Shown: positions 16,451 to 25,620 of the stretch, piece by piece
Layout of the letters: the number at the start of each line of letters is the position of its first letter
Numbering within the stretch: position 1 is the stretch's first letter
From: Pseudoalteromonas sp. MEBiC 03607
Lineage (GTDB): Bacteria; Pseudomonadota; Gammaproteobacteria; Enterobacterales; Alteromonadaceae
NCBI RefSeq assembly: GCF_004792295.1
Contig: NZ_SRRY01000002.1
Span: 1-64,000 of the forward strand
Direction: 5' to 3'
Length of the DNA: 64,000 bases
Translations under genes and position numbers: made by a program
The notes under the pieces: generated by a model
What the model saw: only the letters and a program-made list of their open reading frames with translations
What the model was told of the DNA's origin: nothing
The model's database searches: none

Positions 16451-17102
16451 ATTTTACTGATAAATCATATTTTGCCACCACATCATCAATGTAACGATGG
16501 CGAAGGGTATTTTTACCTTCGTGCCCGGTACCGTGACTCAATGCGCGATTCATGAGTTTGAGTGCTTTATGCAGGGTTTGGCGCTCTTCCACGCTCAAAC
16601 CAGTCTTTGTCCGAAGCTCAGTAATATCATCAATAAGCAGTTTAGCAACATCAAGTTGCACAGCTTCTTCAACGAGACCATTTTGTGTTAGCACGCCATA
16701 CTTGCTGCATAGAAATTGCTGCCATACTTGTTGTAAATGCTCATCTATGTCGCTACCAAACAATTCTTCGTCAATGGCAAACCCTTGTTCAGCAAGTTTA
16801 GCAAGTTGTGTTGAGTAATGTTGAGCAAAATAATTAAAGGCTTGGCATGATGAGCTTATGTCATGTTTTATGATTAATTGCCCCCAACTTGCTGCACCTC
16901 GCGGGTAATAGTCTTGATACTCTTCACACTGATAAATACCTGAATATGAACTGCACTCTAATTGACTCTGCAAACAATAACTAGGTTTGGGAAATAAGCT
17001 ACTTTGTTGCCAGTTTGCAAGCGTATCCTCATCAATTGAGAGGGTTTGACATAGCTCTTCAGTAGTATAAAAGTAGGTTGCCAAAAATTTGGAAAGTTGC
17101 AT
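16449..17102 (-). CDS. Small cytoplasmic protein, DUF6058-like
   Basis: A 217-residue soluble protein; the ATG at 17102 is preferred over an in-frame TTG six bases upstream. The N-terminal 30 residues look like a helix-turn-helix or MerR-like start (LSKFLATYFYTTEELCQTLSI, shortened landmark EELCQTLSID). The PKPSYCL motif with a later YYPRGAASW motif matches my memory of the DUF6058 family, common in Pseudoalteromonas and Vibrio, sometimes labelled natural-product-related without firm evidence. Cys44, Cys52 and Cys61 form a possible metal site. It stands alone, divergent from the dihydrodipicolinate synthase-like gene. Function unknown. Confidence 0.7.
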   Translation of the reverse strand: MQLSKFLATYFYTTEELCQTLSIDEDTLANWQQSSLFPKPSYCLQSQLECSSYSGIYQCEEYQDYYPRGAASWGQLIIKHDISSSCQAFNYFAQHYSTQLAKLAEQGFAIDEELFGSDIDEHLQQVWQQFLCSKYGVLTQNGLVEEAVQLDVAKLLIDDITELRTKTGLSVEERQTLHKALKLMNRALSHGTGHEGKNTLRHRYIDDVVAKYDLSVK

Positions 17103-17262
17103 TATCAATTACTCACAATAAATACTGTTAATTTATACAGTATTTGATTTTGGCTTAAGTTTGATTTTTTCTCAAGTTTTTTTATTTATTGCATCAGACT
17201 ACTCGGAAAATGGCTGGGTTTATGATACAACTAGCGCAAATTTTCCAAACATTAAAAAAGTT

Positions 17263-18177
17263 ATGCGCAGCCTAGAAACAATTAAACAAGCAAGCTTGAT
17301 CACAGCTATTAAAACACCTTATTTAACCAATGGTGAAATTGATCTTGCTTGTTATGACGACCTTGTTGAACAGCAAATTGCAGCTGGAGTTGATGGCATT
17401 ATTGTCGGTGGGACGACCGGTGAAGGTCAACTAATGAATTGGGAAGAGCACTTAATGCTAATCGCACACAGTGTGAGCAAATTCTCTGACCGCTTATTAA
17501 TTGTTGGTAACACAGGAAGTAACAATACGCGTGAAGCTATAAAAGCAACTGAATATGGTTTTGCAACAGGTATGGATGCGGCGCTGCAAATTAATCCATA
17601 TTATGGCCGTACGTCAATGGCTGGTGTAAAAGAGCACTTTAATCGTTTACTCGATATTGGCCCGGCGTTTATCTACAATGTTGCGGGTCGCACAGGTCAA
17701 GATTTAACACCTGATATCATTGAACCTTTGGCAAAACACAAGCATTTTATCGGTGTAAAAGAGTGCGGTGGTAATGAGCGTATCGCACATTATGAACAGC
17801 AAGGCATAGCTTGTTGGTCAGGTAATGACGATGAAGCGCATGATGCAAGGCATATTCATAATGCCCATGGTGTGATCTCAGTTACATCTAACTTAATTCC
17901 CGGCCTTTTCCGTCAATTGATGGATGAAAAAAATGAGGCACTAAATACAAAACTACAGCCACTTATGAACTGGTTATTCTGCGAGCCTAATCCGATTGCG
18001 ATCAATACGGCGCTGATGATGACTGGTGCGGTGAACCCTGTGTTCCGTTTACCTTATGTGCCACTAACAAATGCGCAGCAAGAAATTGGCTTAGGTTATA
18101 TTAACGAACTTAATGTTGCTGATATTGTGGGTAGTGAGGCAAATATTTTAGCTGAGCAAGACGTTATTTTGCTTTAA
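17263..18177 (+). CDS. dapA: Dihydrodipicolinate synthase, plant-type sequence
   Basis: A 304-residue cytoplasmic TIM-barrel enzyme of the DapA family, which condenses pyruvate with aspartate semialdehyde in lysine synthesis. I chose the ATG at 17263; the upstream in-frame TTG would add an atypical 34 residues. Active-site parts are present: Thr51-Thr52 (GGTTGEGQ), Tyr113-Tyr114 (NPYYGRT), Arg143 (AGRTGQD) and Schiff-base Lys166 (GVKECGGN). The motifs GEGQLMNWEEH, NTGSNNTREAI, WSGNDDEAHD and FRLPYVPL agree with my memory of plant chloroplast DHDPS rather than E. coli DapA. Trp60, Asn88 and Glu91 around the plant lysine site are kept, so lysine inhibition is plausible. It is monocistronic, not in a lysine operon. 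It may be a second copy next to a standard dapA elsewhere. Confidence 0.88.
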   Translation: MRSLETIKQASLITAIKTPYLTNGEIDLACYDDLVEQQIAAGVDGIIVGGTTGEGQLMNWEEHLMLIAHSVSKFSDRLLIVGNTGSNNTREAIKATEYGFATGMDAALQINPYYGRTSMAGVKEHFNRLLDIGPAFIYNVAGRTGQDLTPDIIEPLAKHKHFIGVKECGGNERIAHYEQQGIACWSGNDDEAHDARHIHNAHGVISVTSNLIPGLFRQLMDEKNEALNTKLQPLMNWLFCEPNPIAINTALMMTGAVNPVFRLPYVPLTNAQQEIGLGYINELNVADIVGSEANILAEQDVILL

Positions 18178-18203
18178 GTGCAGATTAAGTCATTTAGCGC
18201 ATA

Positions 18204-18240
18204 TTTAGTTAAGTTATAACTAACTAAAATCATTTTTTTT
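18204..18240 (+). terminator. AT-rich hairpin after the DHDPS gene, possible terminator
   Basis: TTTAGTTA(A)GTTA and TAACTAACTAAA pair over 12 bp with one bulged A, followed shortly by a T8 tract at 18233-18240. The stem contains only four G-C pairs, so stability is low. Confidence 0.35.
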
Positions 18241-18243
18241 CTG

Positions 18244-18268
18244 TATAATTTGCGACCCTTGATATAAT
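18244..18268 (+). promoter_or_regulatory. Two consensus -10 hexamers upstream of the RNA helicase
   Basis: Perfect TATAAT hexamers at 18244-18249 and 18263-18268 lie 43 and 24 bases before the ATG at 18287. No good -35 was found for either. The second would leave only about 10 leader bases. Confidence 0.4.
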
Positions 18269-18286
18269 GGCCGCAGGTTATACAGC

Positions 18287-19588
18287 ATGAATTTTAAATC
18301 ATTTAGTTTTTCTTCTGAGCTTTTACAGGCATTAGATGAGCTTAATTTCGAAACGCTTACTCCCGTTCAACGTAGTGCAATTCCTGCGGTAAGAAAAGGC
18401 AAAGACGTACTTGTTAGTGCGCAAACTGGTACGGGTAAAACCGCGGCATTTGCATTACCAATAATCCAAAAGTTATCAGAATTAGCAGTTAGTGATAATA
18501 ATGCCCCGAGTGCATTAGTGCTTGCGCCGACTCGTGAACTTGCTGAACAAATTGCTAATAATTTCAAATCGTTTGCTAAGTATACCGAACTTAAAACAGT
18601 GTGCTTATTTGGTGGTATAAATTTAGCTGGCCAAGCAAATGATCTTAAAGCGGGTGTCGATATTGTTGTAGCAACACCTGGGCGCTTACTTGATCATATT
18701 CGTTTAGGTAATATCAGCTTAGCAAGTGTAAAACATTTAGTGCTTGATGAAGCTGACCGCATGCTAGATATGGGCTTTATCAATGATATGCAAACAGTCA
18801 TCAACGGCTGTAATGAAGCGCGTCAGATTTTATTATTCTCTGCCACTTTTCCTGCGGCAATTAAACAGTTTGCAAGTAAAGTTCTAAAACAACCAGAAAT
18901 CATTCATGTAGACCAAACAAACAGTACCGCAGAAACAGTGCAACACGTTGTTTATCCAGTCGAAGAGCGCCGTAAACAAGAGCTTTTATCTGAATTAATT
19001 GGTAAGAAAAACTGGCAGCAAGTACTGGTTTTTGTGAACATGAAAGAAACAGCTGATGAGCTTGTTAAAGAGCTTAATCTTGATGGTATCCCTGCTGTTG
19101 TTTGTCATGGTGATAAGACGCAAGGTAACCGTCGCCGCGCATTACGTGAATTTAAAGAAGGCAAAGTTCGCGTACTAGTAGCAACCGAAGTGGCTGCGCG
19201 TGGTATTGATATTGAAGGCTTGCCGCGTGTTATTAATATCGATTTACCATGGCTTGCAGAAGACTATGTTCACCGGATTGGCCGCACTGGTCGTGCAGGA
19301 AAACCAGGTGAGGCTATCTCATTTGTTAGTCGTGAAGAAGAAAATACTTTATTCGATATTGAAAAGCTAATTGGCCAACGCATTAAACGAATCGTATTGC
19401 CTGGTTACGAAGTAAGTAACCGTGATGTATTAATTGAGAAAATAGTTAAAAAGCCATCGCATTTACGCCGTAGTCGTACAAACAAGCCATCAGGCCAAGC
19501 TACAGGTGAAGCCCGCGCAAAGAACCGTTCGCGTATTGCAAATGTGCGTAAATCATTAAAAGGCAATAAGTTAAGTCTTAAAAAATAA
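18287..19588 (+). CDS. rhlE: DEAD-box ATP-dependent RNA helicase, RhlE type
   Basis: A 433-residue cytoplasmic helicase. All core motifs are present in order: Q motif (TPVQ), I (AQTGTGKT), Ia (PTREL), Ib (TPGR), II (DEAD), III (SAT), then domain 2 motifs IV (LVFVNM), V (ATEVAARGID) and VI (HRIGRTGRAG). The C-terminal 70 residues form a basic tail rich in Arg and Lys (RRSRTNKPSG, RAKNRSRIANVRKS) that would bind RNA. Length and motif spelling fit RhlE, which acts in ribosome assembly and mRNA turnover, often at low temperature. It is a single-gene unit closed by a strong terminator. Confidence 0.93.
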   Translation: MNFKSFSFSSELLQALDELNFETLTPVQRSAIPAVRKGKDVLVSAQTGTGKTAAFALPIIQKLSELAVSDNNAPSALVLAPTRELAEQIANNFKSFAKYTELKTVCLFGGINLAGQANDLKAGVDIVVATPGRLLDHIRLGNISLASVKHLVLDEADRMLDMGFINDMQTVINGCNEARQILLFSATFPAAIKQFASKVLKQPEIIHVDQTNSTAETVQHVVYPVEERRKQELLSELIGKKNWQQVLVFVNMKETADELVKELNLDGIPAVVCHGDKTQGNRRRALREFKEGKVRVLVATEVAARGIDIEGLPRVINIDLPWLAEDYVHRIGRTGRAGKPGEAISFVSREEENTLFDIEKLIGQRIKRIVLPGYEVSNRDVLIEKIVKKPSHLRRSRTNKPSGQATGEARAKNRSRIANVRKSLKGNKLSLKK

Positions 19589-19598
19589 TTTAGTTGTA

Positions 19599-19640
19599 AA
19601 AAAAGCCCCATCACTTTGAAAGGTGATGGGGCTTTTTTTT
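19599..19640 (+). terminator. Strong Rho-independent terminator of the RNA helicase gene
   Basis: GCCCCATCAC pairs perfectly with GTGATGGGGC around an 8-base loop. The stem is extended by an A6/T8 pairing, and the T8 tract ends at 19640. The A-tract on the left arm would also allow termination from the opposite strand. Confidence 0.95.
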
Positions 19641-19782
19641 ACTCTGAAATTAATACAAAAGGCGTGTTTTGTTAATTTTTAGCTGTCGAAATGTAGAATT
19701 GGGTTAACAAATGTACCTCACTGAATTACAATCGCTTTGAAATCAGTTAAATAGCGTTTTTAACGCATCAGTCTCTAAATGG

Positions 19783-22035
19783 ATGTTTATGCAGTACTTA
19801 AAAAGAATAATAAATCAAATCATCGCCCCTACCTGTTTATTTAGCGTTATCAGCATGCCTTTTTACACACATGCATTTGATAAAGCAGAATTTTCGCTTG
19901 CCCATATTAAAGAGTCTATTAGTGTTGATGGTGTGATGGATGAGCCTCACTGGAAATATGCGACAAAAGTGCCTTTGAAATATCAAAATGAACCGACCGA
20001 AAAAGGCACACCACTTGTTCAAACTGATGCGTTTATATACGAAGATGGTAAATACTTATATGTTGGGTTTATTGCAAAAGACAATGACCCTTCACAAATT
20101 CGCGCTGCTCTTCGTGATCGCGATACTCTTTGGCAAGACGATAATGTTGCCTTGATGATAGATACTTTCAATGATGAACGTACCGGCTATGAATTTTACG
20201 TAAACCCCCTTGGTGCGCAAGGCGATATGCGCATGACTGATATTGATGATTGGGTGGAAGACCCATCATGGGATGCTATTTGGGATAGTGCAGGGCAAAT
20301 AACTGACGATGGGTATGTGGTTGAAATGCGTATTCCATTCACAGCACTTCGGTTTCCAAAAGACCAAACGGAGTTAACGTGGAGCTTTGCAGTTTGGCGA
20401 AACTACCCGCGTGATGTGTATTATCAGATGTCGAATGTTGGCTTTGACCGAGATGTAAAATGTAGTTTTTGTCAGTTTGATAAACTTACTGGTTTTGCCA
20501 ACATGACTGAAAGCCAAAACATTCAGCTTACACCAACTTTAACGGCGCTTCGTCATGATACCAAAGACATAGTGCCAGGTGATTGGCAAAATGGTGATAT
20601 TGATACTGAAGCGGGGTTAGATTTACGTTGGGGGGTGACTCAAGATGCGGTAATTAACGCCACTATTAACCCTGATTTTTCTCAAGTAGAAGCAGACTCT
20701 TTAGAGCTTGATGTAAATACAACTTACTCGATTTATTATGCTGAAAAGCGTCCATTCTTTTTAGATGGTGCCTCTTATTTTAACACAAGCCAACTAGAGC
20801 TTTTATATACGCGAATGATTGCTGAACCTGATGTCGGTTTGAAGTTAACAGGTAAAACCGGCGCACACAGTTATGGCTTTATGTACGCTGACGATCAGAA
20901 TACCAGTGTATTGTTACCGACTAATCAAGGTTCAGGTTTTGCGAATTTGGCGGATAAAACGCAAGCTGTGGCAGGGCGTTATCAATTTGATATAGGCCAA
21001 AAAGGGACGATTGGCGTAATGAGCACCCACCGCGAAAATGATGATTACCATAATACGGTATTATCGATAGATGGGAGTTATTGGTTTAACCAGTCAGATA
21101 GTTTGCAGTATCAAGTAGCAACGACAGACACTACGAATGCAGACTTTTTAGTAGACTATTACGGGGTCGATAAAAATCAATCGGATCAAGCTTATGCCAT
21201 TGAGTTTACAAGAACTAAACGTGACTATGAGCTGTATGCGAGCTACGAAAATATCGGCGAAGAGTATCGTTCAGATCTCGGTTATCAGGCGAAAGTCGAT
21301 TATGAAAAAATTGAACTAGGCGGTGGGCAAACTTGGTATCGCAATGCTGATGATGCTATTACTGAGTATAGCTATAACGCCGAGTGGGATAAAACGTGGG
21401 CACAAAATGGTGACCTACTTGAAGAAGAATATGATGGCTATTTTACTTTTAAAGGTAAGATGCAGTCGCAAACCGAAATTGGTTTTATTCATCGTAATGA
21501 GTTTTATGCCGGTGAGTTCTTTAATCAGAACATAGGTTATATCTACGGCGGTTTTAGGCCCATTCGGGATGTTCGTTTCTTATTGTATGCTCAATATGGC
21601 AGCAAAATTGACTACAGTAATGCAGCTTTAGGTACTATGGTGCGAATTGAACCTGAAATGACATGGGATATTAACGATCATTGGCAAGTGCAACTTGAGC
21701 ATAGTTATAGCTACCTAGATAACGAACAAAATGAACGTGTTTATACGGCGAACTTAACCGATTTACGCGTTTATTATAAATTTAATATGCGCTCAATGTT
21801 AAAGCTTGTTTTGCAGTTTGAAGATGTTGATCGAAATAATGAAGCTTATCGGTTTGATGTAAGCCAAACTAACCGTGATTATGGCAGTCAGTTAGTGTAT
21901 TCATACAAAATTAACTCACAGACGCTGTTTTACTTAGGTTATTCAGACAAAGGTTATCAAGACGATTCGTTGCAAGGTGTTGAGCGCGATCAACGTACAT
22001 TTTTTACCAAGCTAAGCTATGCATGGCAGCTTTGA
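19783..22035 (+). CDS. CBM9-like/DUF5916 outer-membrane protein
   Basis: A 750-residue exported protein. The signal peptide ends near MPFYTHA; the start may be ATG 19783 or ATG 19789. Residues about 40-220 form a CBM9-like module (ISVDGVMDEPHW, DDNVALMIDTF, VVEMRIPFTALRF), and residues 250-750 form the DUF5916 barrel: INATINPDFSQVEAD, LDVNTTYSIYYAEKRPFFLDGA and strands with alternating aromatics to the end (FFTKLSYAWQL). This combination is common in marine bacteria that degrade polymers and is thought to sit in the outer membrane, but substrate and role are not established. There is one CxxC-like pair (CSFC). It is bounded by terminators, so it is monocistronic. Confidence 0.85.
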   Translation: MFMQYLKRIINQIIAPTCLFSVISMPFYTHAFDKAEFSLAHIKESISVDGVMDEPHWKYATKVPLKYQNEPTEKGTPLVQTDAFIYEDGKYLYVGFIAKDNDPSQIRAALRDRDTLWQDDNVALMIDTFNDERTGYEFYVNPLGAQGDMRMTDIDDWVEDPSWDAIWDSAGQITDDGYVVEMRIPFTALRFPKDQTELTWSFAVWRNYPRDVYYQMSNVGFDRDVKCSFCQFDKLTGFANMTESQNIQLTPTLTALRHDTKDIVPGDWQNGDIDTEAGLDLRWGVTQDAVINATINPDFSQVEADSLELDVNTTYSIYYAEKRPFFLDGASYFNTSQLELLYTRMIAEPDVGLKLTGKTGAHSYGFMYADDQNTSVLLPTNQGSGFANLADKTQAVAGRYQFDIGQKGTIGVMSTHRENDDYHNTVLSIDGSYWFNQSDSLQYQVATTDTTNADFLVDYYGVDKNQSDQAYAIEFTRTKRDYELYASYENIGEEYRSDLGYQAKVDYEKIELGGGQTWYRNADDAITEYSYNAEWDKTWAQNGDLLEEEYDGYFTFKGKMQSQTEIGFIHRNEFYAGEFFNQNIGYIYGGFRPIRDVRFLLYAQYGSKIDYSNAALGTMVRIEPEMTWDINDHWQVQLEHSYSYLDNEQNERVYTANLTDLRVYYKFNMRSMLKLVLQFEDVDRNNEAYRFDVSQTNRDYGSQLVYSYKINSQTLFYLGYSDKGYQDDSLQGVERDQRTFFTKLSYAWQL

Positions 22036-22043
22036 TAAATTTA

Positions 22044-22072
22044 AAATTGGTCAGCTTAGTGCTGACCAATTT
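22044..22072. terminator. Bidirectional terminator between convergent genes
   Basis: AAATTGGTCAGC, loop TTAGT, GCTGACCAATTT: a 12-bp perfect stem followed by CTTCTTTT on the plus strand and TAAATTT on the minus strand. The stop codon of the minus-strand phosphatase gene lies in the loop. Confidence 0.82.
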
Positions 22073-22577
22073 CTTCTTTTATTTTGTTTCTTACCACAGG
22101 CTCTAAACTCTTTAGTCCCCATTGTTTTCCAATTTCAACAGCATCATCAATTGGCTTTTTTAAAGTGACACCATGATAGAGCGCAACTAGCGCGCCTACA
22201 CGATTACTACTGGCGCAATGAACTAAAGTAGTATGCTGAGATTGCTGATCCAACAAGTTGTGTAATTTAGTCGCATTTTCTAGGGTGATGTCGGCTTTTG
22301 ATTGCACTGGAATAGGGTAGTAGTTTAACCCTAATCCTTTAACTACCTCTTGCTCTGACCAACTCGTTTCATTTTCGCCGCGTAAATTAATAATGGTATC
22401 AACCCCCAGCGCTTTTAATTTTGCAAAGTCTGATTGGCTCGGTTGACCAGATGTATAAACATGTTCAGATTGGGCATGTAAATTTAAAATATCGAGTTGT
22501 ATGCTGGTTGCTTGCTCAGCTAGTACTGTAAATGATAATAAGACTATGAACATTGTTTTTATGAGTTTATTGATCAT
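22056..22577 (-). CDS. Exported DUF442/BLH-type protein phosphatase-like protein
   Basis: A 173-residue protein with signal peptide MINKLIKTMFIVLLSFTVLA. It has the family start VYTSGQPSQSDFAKLKALG, the strand TIINLRGE and the phosphatase loop LVHCASSNRVGA with Cys121 and Arg126. The loop is CX4R rather than the standard PTP CX5R, as in DUF442 (beta-lactamase-hydrolase-like phosphatase) members. It would act in the periplasm. It is the second gene of a pair with an amidohydrolase lipoprotein 12 bases upstream, so a shared periplasmic or envelope task is inferred. The substrate is unknown. Confidence 0.8.
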   Translation of the reverse strand: MINKLIKTMFIVLLSFTVLAEQATSIQLDILNLHAQSEHVYTSGQPSQSDFAKLKALGVDTIINLRGENETSWSEQEVVKGLGLNYYPIPVQSKADITLENATKLHNLLDQQSQHTTLVHCASSNRVGALVALYHGVTLKKPIDDAVEIGKQWGLKSLEPVVRNKIKEEIGQH

Positions 22578-22589
22578 CTTTCTATTCCA

Positions 22590-24326
22590 TTATTGTTTTG
22601 TGTAAACGGTTTTACCGCGACTGATAGTGTATAAAATTTGCAGTTTATGTAGGTTTTCTGGCTCAATTTTAAGTGGGTTTTTATCCAAAATGATTAAATC
22701 AGCTTGCATCCCCTGTTTTAATTGCCCTTTTGATGCTTCTTCAAAATGTTGATACGCAGGCCAAGTGGTCATTGCTTGCAGTGCAGTATACACAGAGACG
22801 CGTTGATCTGGGCCAAGTACTTGGTTAGTGCGTGTTGTGCGATTAACTGTCGCATCGAGAACGCGCATCGCATTTGGTAATGCTACCGGTGCATCGTGAT
22901 GGGTACTAAACATCAACCCTTGCTCTTTGACCGAATTGGTTGGTGAAATAAAATCAGCACGCGGATGGCCAAGTACCGAATCTACATGCCAATCGCCCCA
23001 ATAAAAGGTATGCATTGGGAAGAGCGATGGAAAAATACCTAATTCTTTAAGGCGATTTACCTGCTCTTGACGAATTGTTTGACCATGAATCAGCACCGGG
23101 CGGCGGTCTTTTTTTCCTAATTTATTGTTGGCATTTTCAACAGCATTTAAAAATTGTTCAATTGCGGCATCTCCATTGGCATGGGTCATAACCTGCCAGC
23201 CATTAGCAAAGGCAGTCTCAACATATTCAAATGCTTGTTCATCATTAAAGGTAGGATAACCTAAATAGCCAGCTTCTTGGCCTTCAGGTGCTTTTAAGTA
23301 TGGGTGAGATAACCAAGCGGTTTTCCCTTGTGGTGAGCCATCAAAGTTAAGTTTTACACCACCAATCCGAAACTGATTTGTGTAGTTTTTACTGTTATAG
23401 GGCGAGTCCATAAAACTGCTGCTGGTGGCCATATCGGCATAGGCAACCACATCAATGACGAACTTATCGGCTTTGGATGCTCTTACCATCGAATCGTAGG
23501 CTTCTTGAGTTGCTCGGCCTTCTTGTGCTGTGGTGTAGCCGTATTTTGTATAGAGTTTTTGTCCTTCTTGTAGCATTAAATCTTGTAACTCAGGATCAAA
23601 AGACTGCATGAGTTTAAACAGTAAACCAAAGTGCGCATTTTCTTCGAGCACCCCATTGGGTTCTTGTGAGTTCGCCATACGACGAATTAGCCCGCCTTTA
23701 GGGTTTTCTGAGTTTTCGTCAATGCCCGCCATGGCTAAGGCTTTACTGTTTGCGACACTTAAGTGACCCGAGGTATGAATGATAATGACCGGCTTTTCGG
23801 TGCTAACGCGGTCTAAGTCCATTTTAGTCGGGTATCTATCAAGCTCAGCATCATCGTAACCAAATCCTAATATAGCACCGGTTTTTTCGATAAATGTTGT
23901 GTAATCAGGGTTAAGCTGTGCGGCTGTAAGAATATTAACGATTTGCTCAACACTGTTGGCATCACCATCAGGGCTCGGTAATAAATTGGCTACCATAGCC
24001 TGTAACCCAACACCATAGACATGGCTATGACCATCGACAAAGCCCGGCATTAAGGTTTTACCTTGTAGATCAACTAGCTTTGTTTTGCCAAACATATGCT
24101 CAAGTGCTTTACTTTTATCACCAACAAAGATGATTTTGTCGCCTTGCGTTGCAATTGCTTGTGCGTACTTTGGTTCATCACTTGTCATGGTGAGAATATC
24201 GCCACCGTAATAAATAGCATCTGCTACGCTAACTTGGAGTGGTAATGTTTTAGCTGTTTGTTCTGGGGCTTTATCACAGGCCGTTAAAGCGAGTAATGAA
24301 CAGGCAAGTGCGAGGTGATGTTTCAT
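22590..24326 (-). CDS. Periplasmic amidohydrolase lipoprotein (YtcJ-like, Amidohydro_3)
   Basis: A 578-residue lipoprotein with lipobox LTAC (Cys17). The amidohydrolase metal site HxH is in PGFVDGHSH (His100, His102). Later landmarks are VMTHANGDAAI with another metal-site His, VLIHGQT, and the C-terminal composite beta strand QADLIILDKNPL. The order matches YtcJ/imidazolonepropionase-like members, which hydrolyse cyclic amides, ureas or amino-acid derivatives. Substrate not predictable. It is the first gene of an operon with the DUF442 phosphatase. Confidence 0.9.
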   Translation of the reverse strand: MKHHLALACSLLALTACDKAPEQTAKTLPLQVSVADAIYYGGDILTMTSDEPKYAQAIATQGDKIIFVGDKSKALEHMFGKTKLVDLQGKTLMPGFVDGHSHVYGVGLQAMVANLLPSPDGDANSVEQIVNILTAAQLNPDYTTFIEKTGAILGFGYDDAELDRYPTKMDLDRVSTEKPVIIIHTSGHLSVANSKALAMAGIDENSENPKGGLIRRMANSQEPNGVLEENAHFGLLFKLMQSFDPELQDLMLQEGQKLYTKYGYTTAQEGRATQEAYDSMVRASKADKFVIDVVAYADMATSSSFMDSPYNSKNYTNQFRIGGVKLNFDGSPQGKTAWLSHPYLKAPEGQEAGYLGYPTFNDEQAFEYVETAFANGWQVMTHANGDAAIEQFLNAVENANNKLGKKDRRPVLIHGQTIRQEQVNRLKELGIFPSLFPMHTFYWGDWHVDSVLGHPRADFISPTNSVKEQGLMFSTHHDAPVALPNAMRVLDATVNRTTRTNQVLGPDQRVSVYTALQAMTTWPAYQHFEEASKGQLKQGMQADLIILDKNPLKIEPENLHKLQILYTISRGKTVYTKQ

Positions 24327-24415
24327 ATATCTTCCATGTATATTAGCTAATAATTATGTCGTTGAGTAATATAAGAATATAGTCTGTTTAAAAATTTTTT
24401 CTTTTAAAAATGGAC

Positions 24416-25393
24416 TTAAATTTCATTAAAGTATAAGACAATTGCAGCACCATCTAGGCTGCTACCGTTATGGATGTTGATGCCAATACCAAAATTGTTG
24501 AACCAAGAGGTCCAGCGCTGTGCATCCCATAAAAAGCCTATACCATACTCATAAAAATGGTCAGTTCCGAATGCAACTCGACTATCACCACCTAAGTCGA
24601 TACGTTGTCCTTTGATATAAAATGCTTGCTCAAATGGTCCAATCTTAAACATGTTAAACGTTGCTTTAATACCATTTAGTGTTCGCCAAGTTTCAGGGGC
24701 TGCATTATGTATACCGTCAGGGTGAGAGAGTGCCCAGCCATAGTAATAATTAAAGTTAAGCTTATATTCGTAATAGCCCCAATATCTAGGCAGGCGATAA
24801 ATCATGGTTGCATTAGGGTTTAACACCAGTGCATTGCTATTAAGATTGGTGTAAAGGTTATCAGTTAAAGGCTTTAAATTACGCCTAGACTCGGGAGAGT
24901 TGTAGTCGTAATCATTGTTGTAATGTAAGTAGTGAGTATTCAAACCAAATTGATATGACCACTTAGAGCCAAGAGCTTTTTCTGCGTTAAAGCCGAGCAT
25001 TCCGTTATACACAGTTTCAGAAATATAGTCGTCAGCTACATTATCAAACAGCGAAATGAAATCTGACTGATTTAGGTAGCTGATCCGACTTACTACATTA
25101 ATGTTGTGTTGGTAGATAGGGTTATTTACCTGCCATTTAAGCGGAATGCTGTAGAGTTTTAACTTCTTTCTCAGTGCTATGCTGTCTTCTTCATTGACAG
25201 TATTTTGTGGGTTAAATATGGTTTGAGGATCAAAATCACCAAATCCTAAAGTAATGCTGTCACCATCAGTTAAAACCAATGAGGTGGCAAATGCTGATTC
25301 AAGTTGTTTCGTTGGATTTGCATCACTGTATGAGCAGTAGATCAAAGCCCATACTGTGCACAGAGTAAAAACCTTTTTAATTCGGTTATTCAT
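24416..25393 (-). CDS. Outer-membrane beta-barrel, solitary autotransporter-barrel-like
   Basis: A 325-residue exported protein if translation starts at the ATG at 25393, which gives a standard signal peptide (MNNRIKKVFTLCTVWALIYC, cleavage near SYSDA). Two earlier ATGs (25414, 25438) are possible and no start has a good ribosome binding site. The rest consists of amphipathic strands rich in Tyr, Trp and Asn. The C-terminal part (HFYEYGIGFLWDAQRW, NNFGIGINIHNGSSLDGA, IVLYFNEI) resembles the solitary outer-membrane autotransporter beta-barrel family (Omp_AT) as I remember it. There is no passenger domain. Function unknown. Confidence 0.7.
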   Translation of the reverse strand: MNNRIKKVFTLCTVWALIYCSYSDANPTKQLESAFATSLVLTDGDSITLGFGDFDPQTIFNPQNTVNEEDSIALRKKLKLYSIPLKWQVNNPIYQHNINVVSRISYLNQSDFISLFDNVADDYISETVYNGMLGFNAEKALGSKWSYQFGLNTHYLHYNNDYDYNSPESRRNLKPLTDNLYTNLNSNALVLNPNATMIYRLPRYWGYYEYKLNFNYYYGWALSHPDGIHNAAPETWRTLNGIKATFNMFKIGPFEQAFYIKGQRIDLGGDSRVAFGTDHFYEYGIGFLWDAQRWTSWFNNFGIGINIHNGSSLDGAAIVLYFNEI

Positions 25394-25620
25394 CAAAACT
25401 TTAAATCTCATATAAAAGCATTGTAAATTCAGTGGCATGAATCTTGTTGTGTTGGTACCTAATTGGTATCCATATCATATAAAACCCCTCCCTCGGAACT
25501 AGTAACAAAGGGTGTCGGAATTTTCACAAACTCACCTTGAATCAGAATTTTCTCATTCGAACTCGTAATATTTTAATCTAATGTAAATGGTATGTACAAA
25601 GTGGATGTTCGTAATTAACA

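Noticed and set aside
17161..17262. TTG start and 34-residue extension of the DHDPS-like gene
   Set aside because: The extension has no counterpart in DapA enzymes, and the first ATG gives the normal length.
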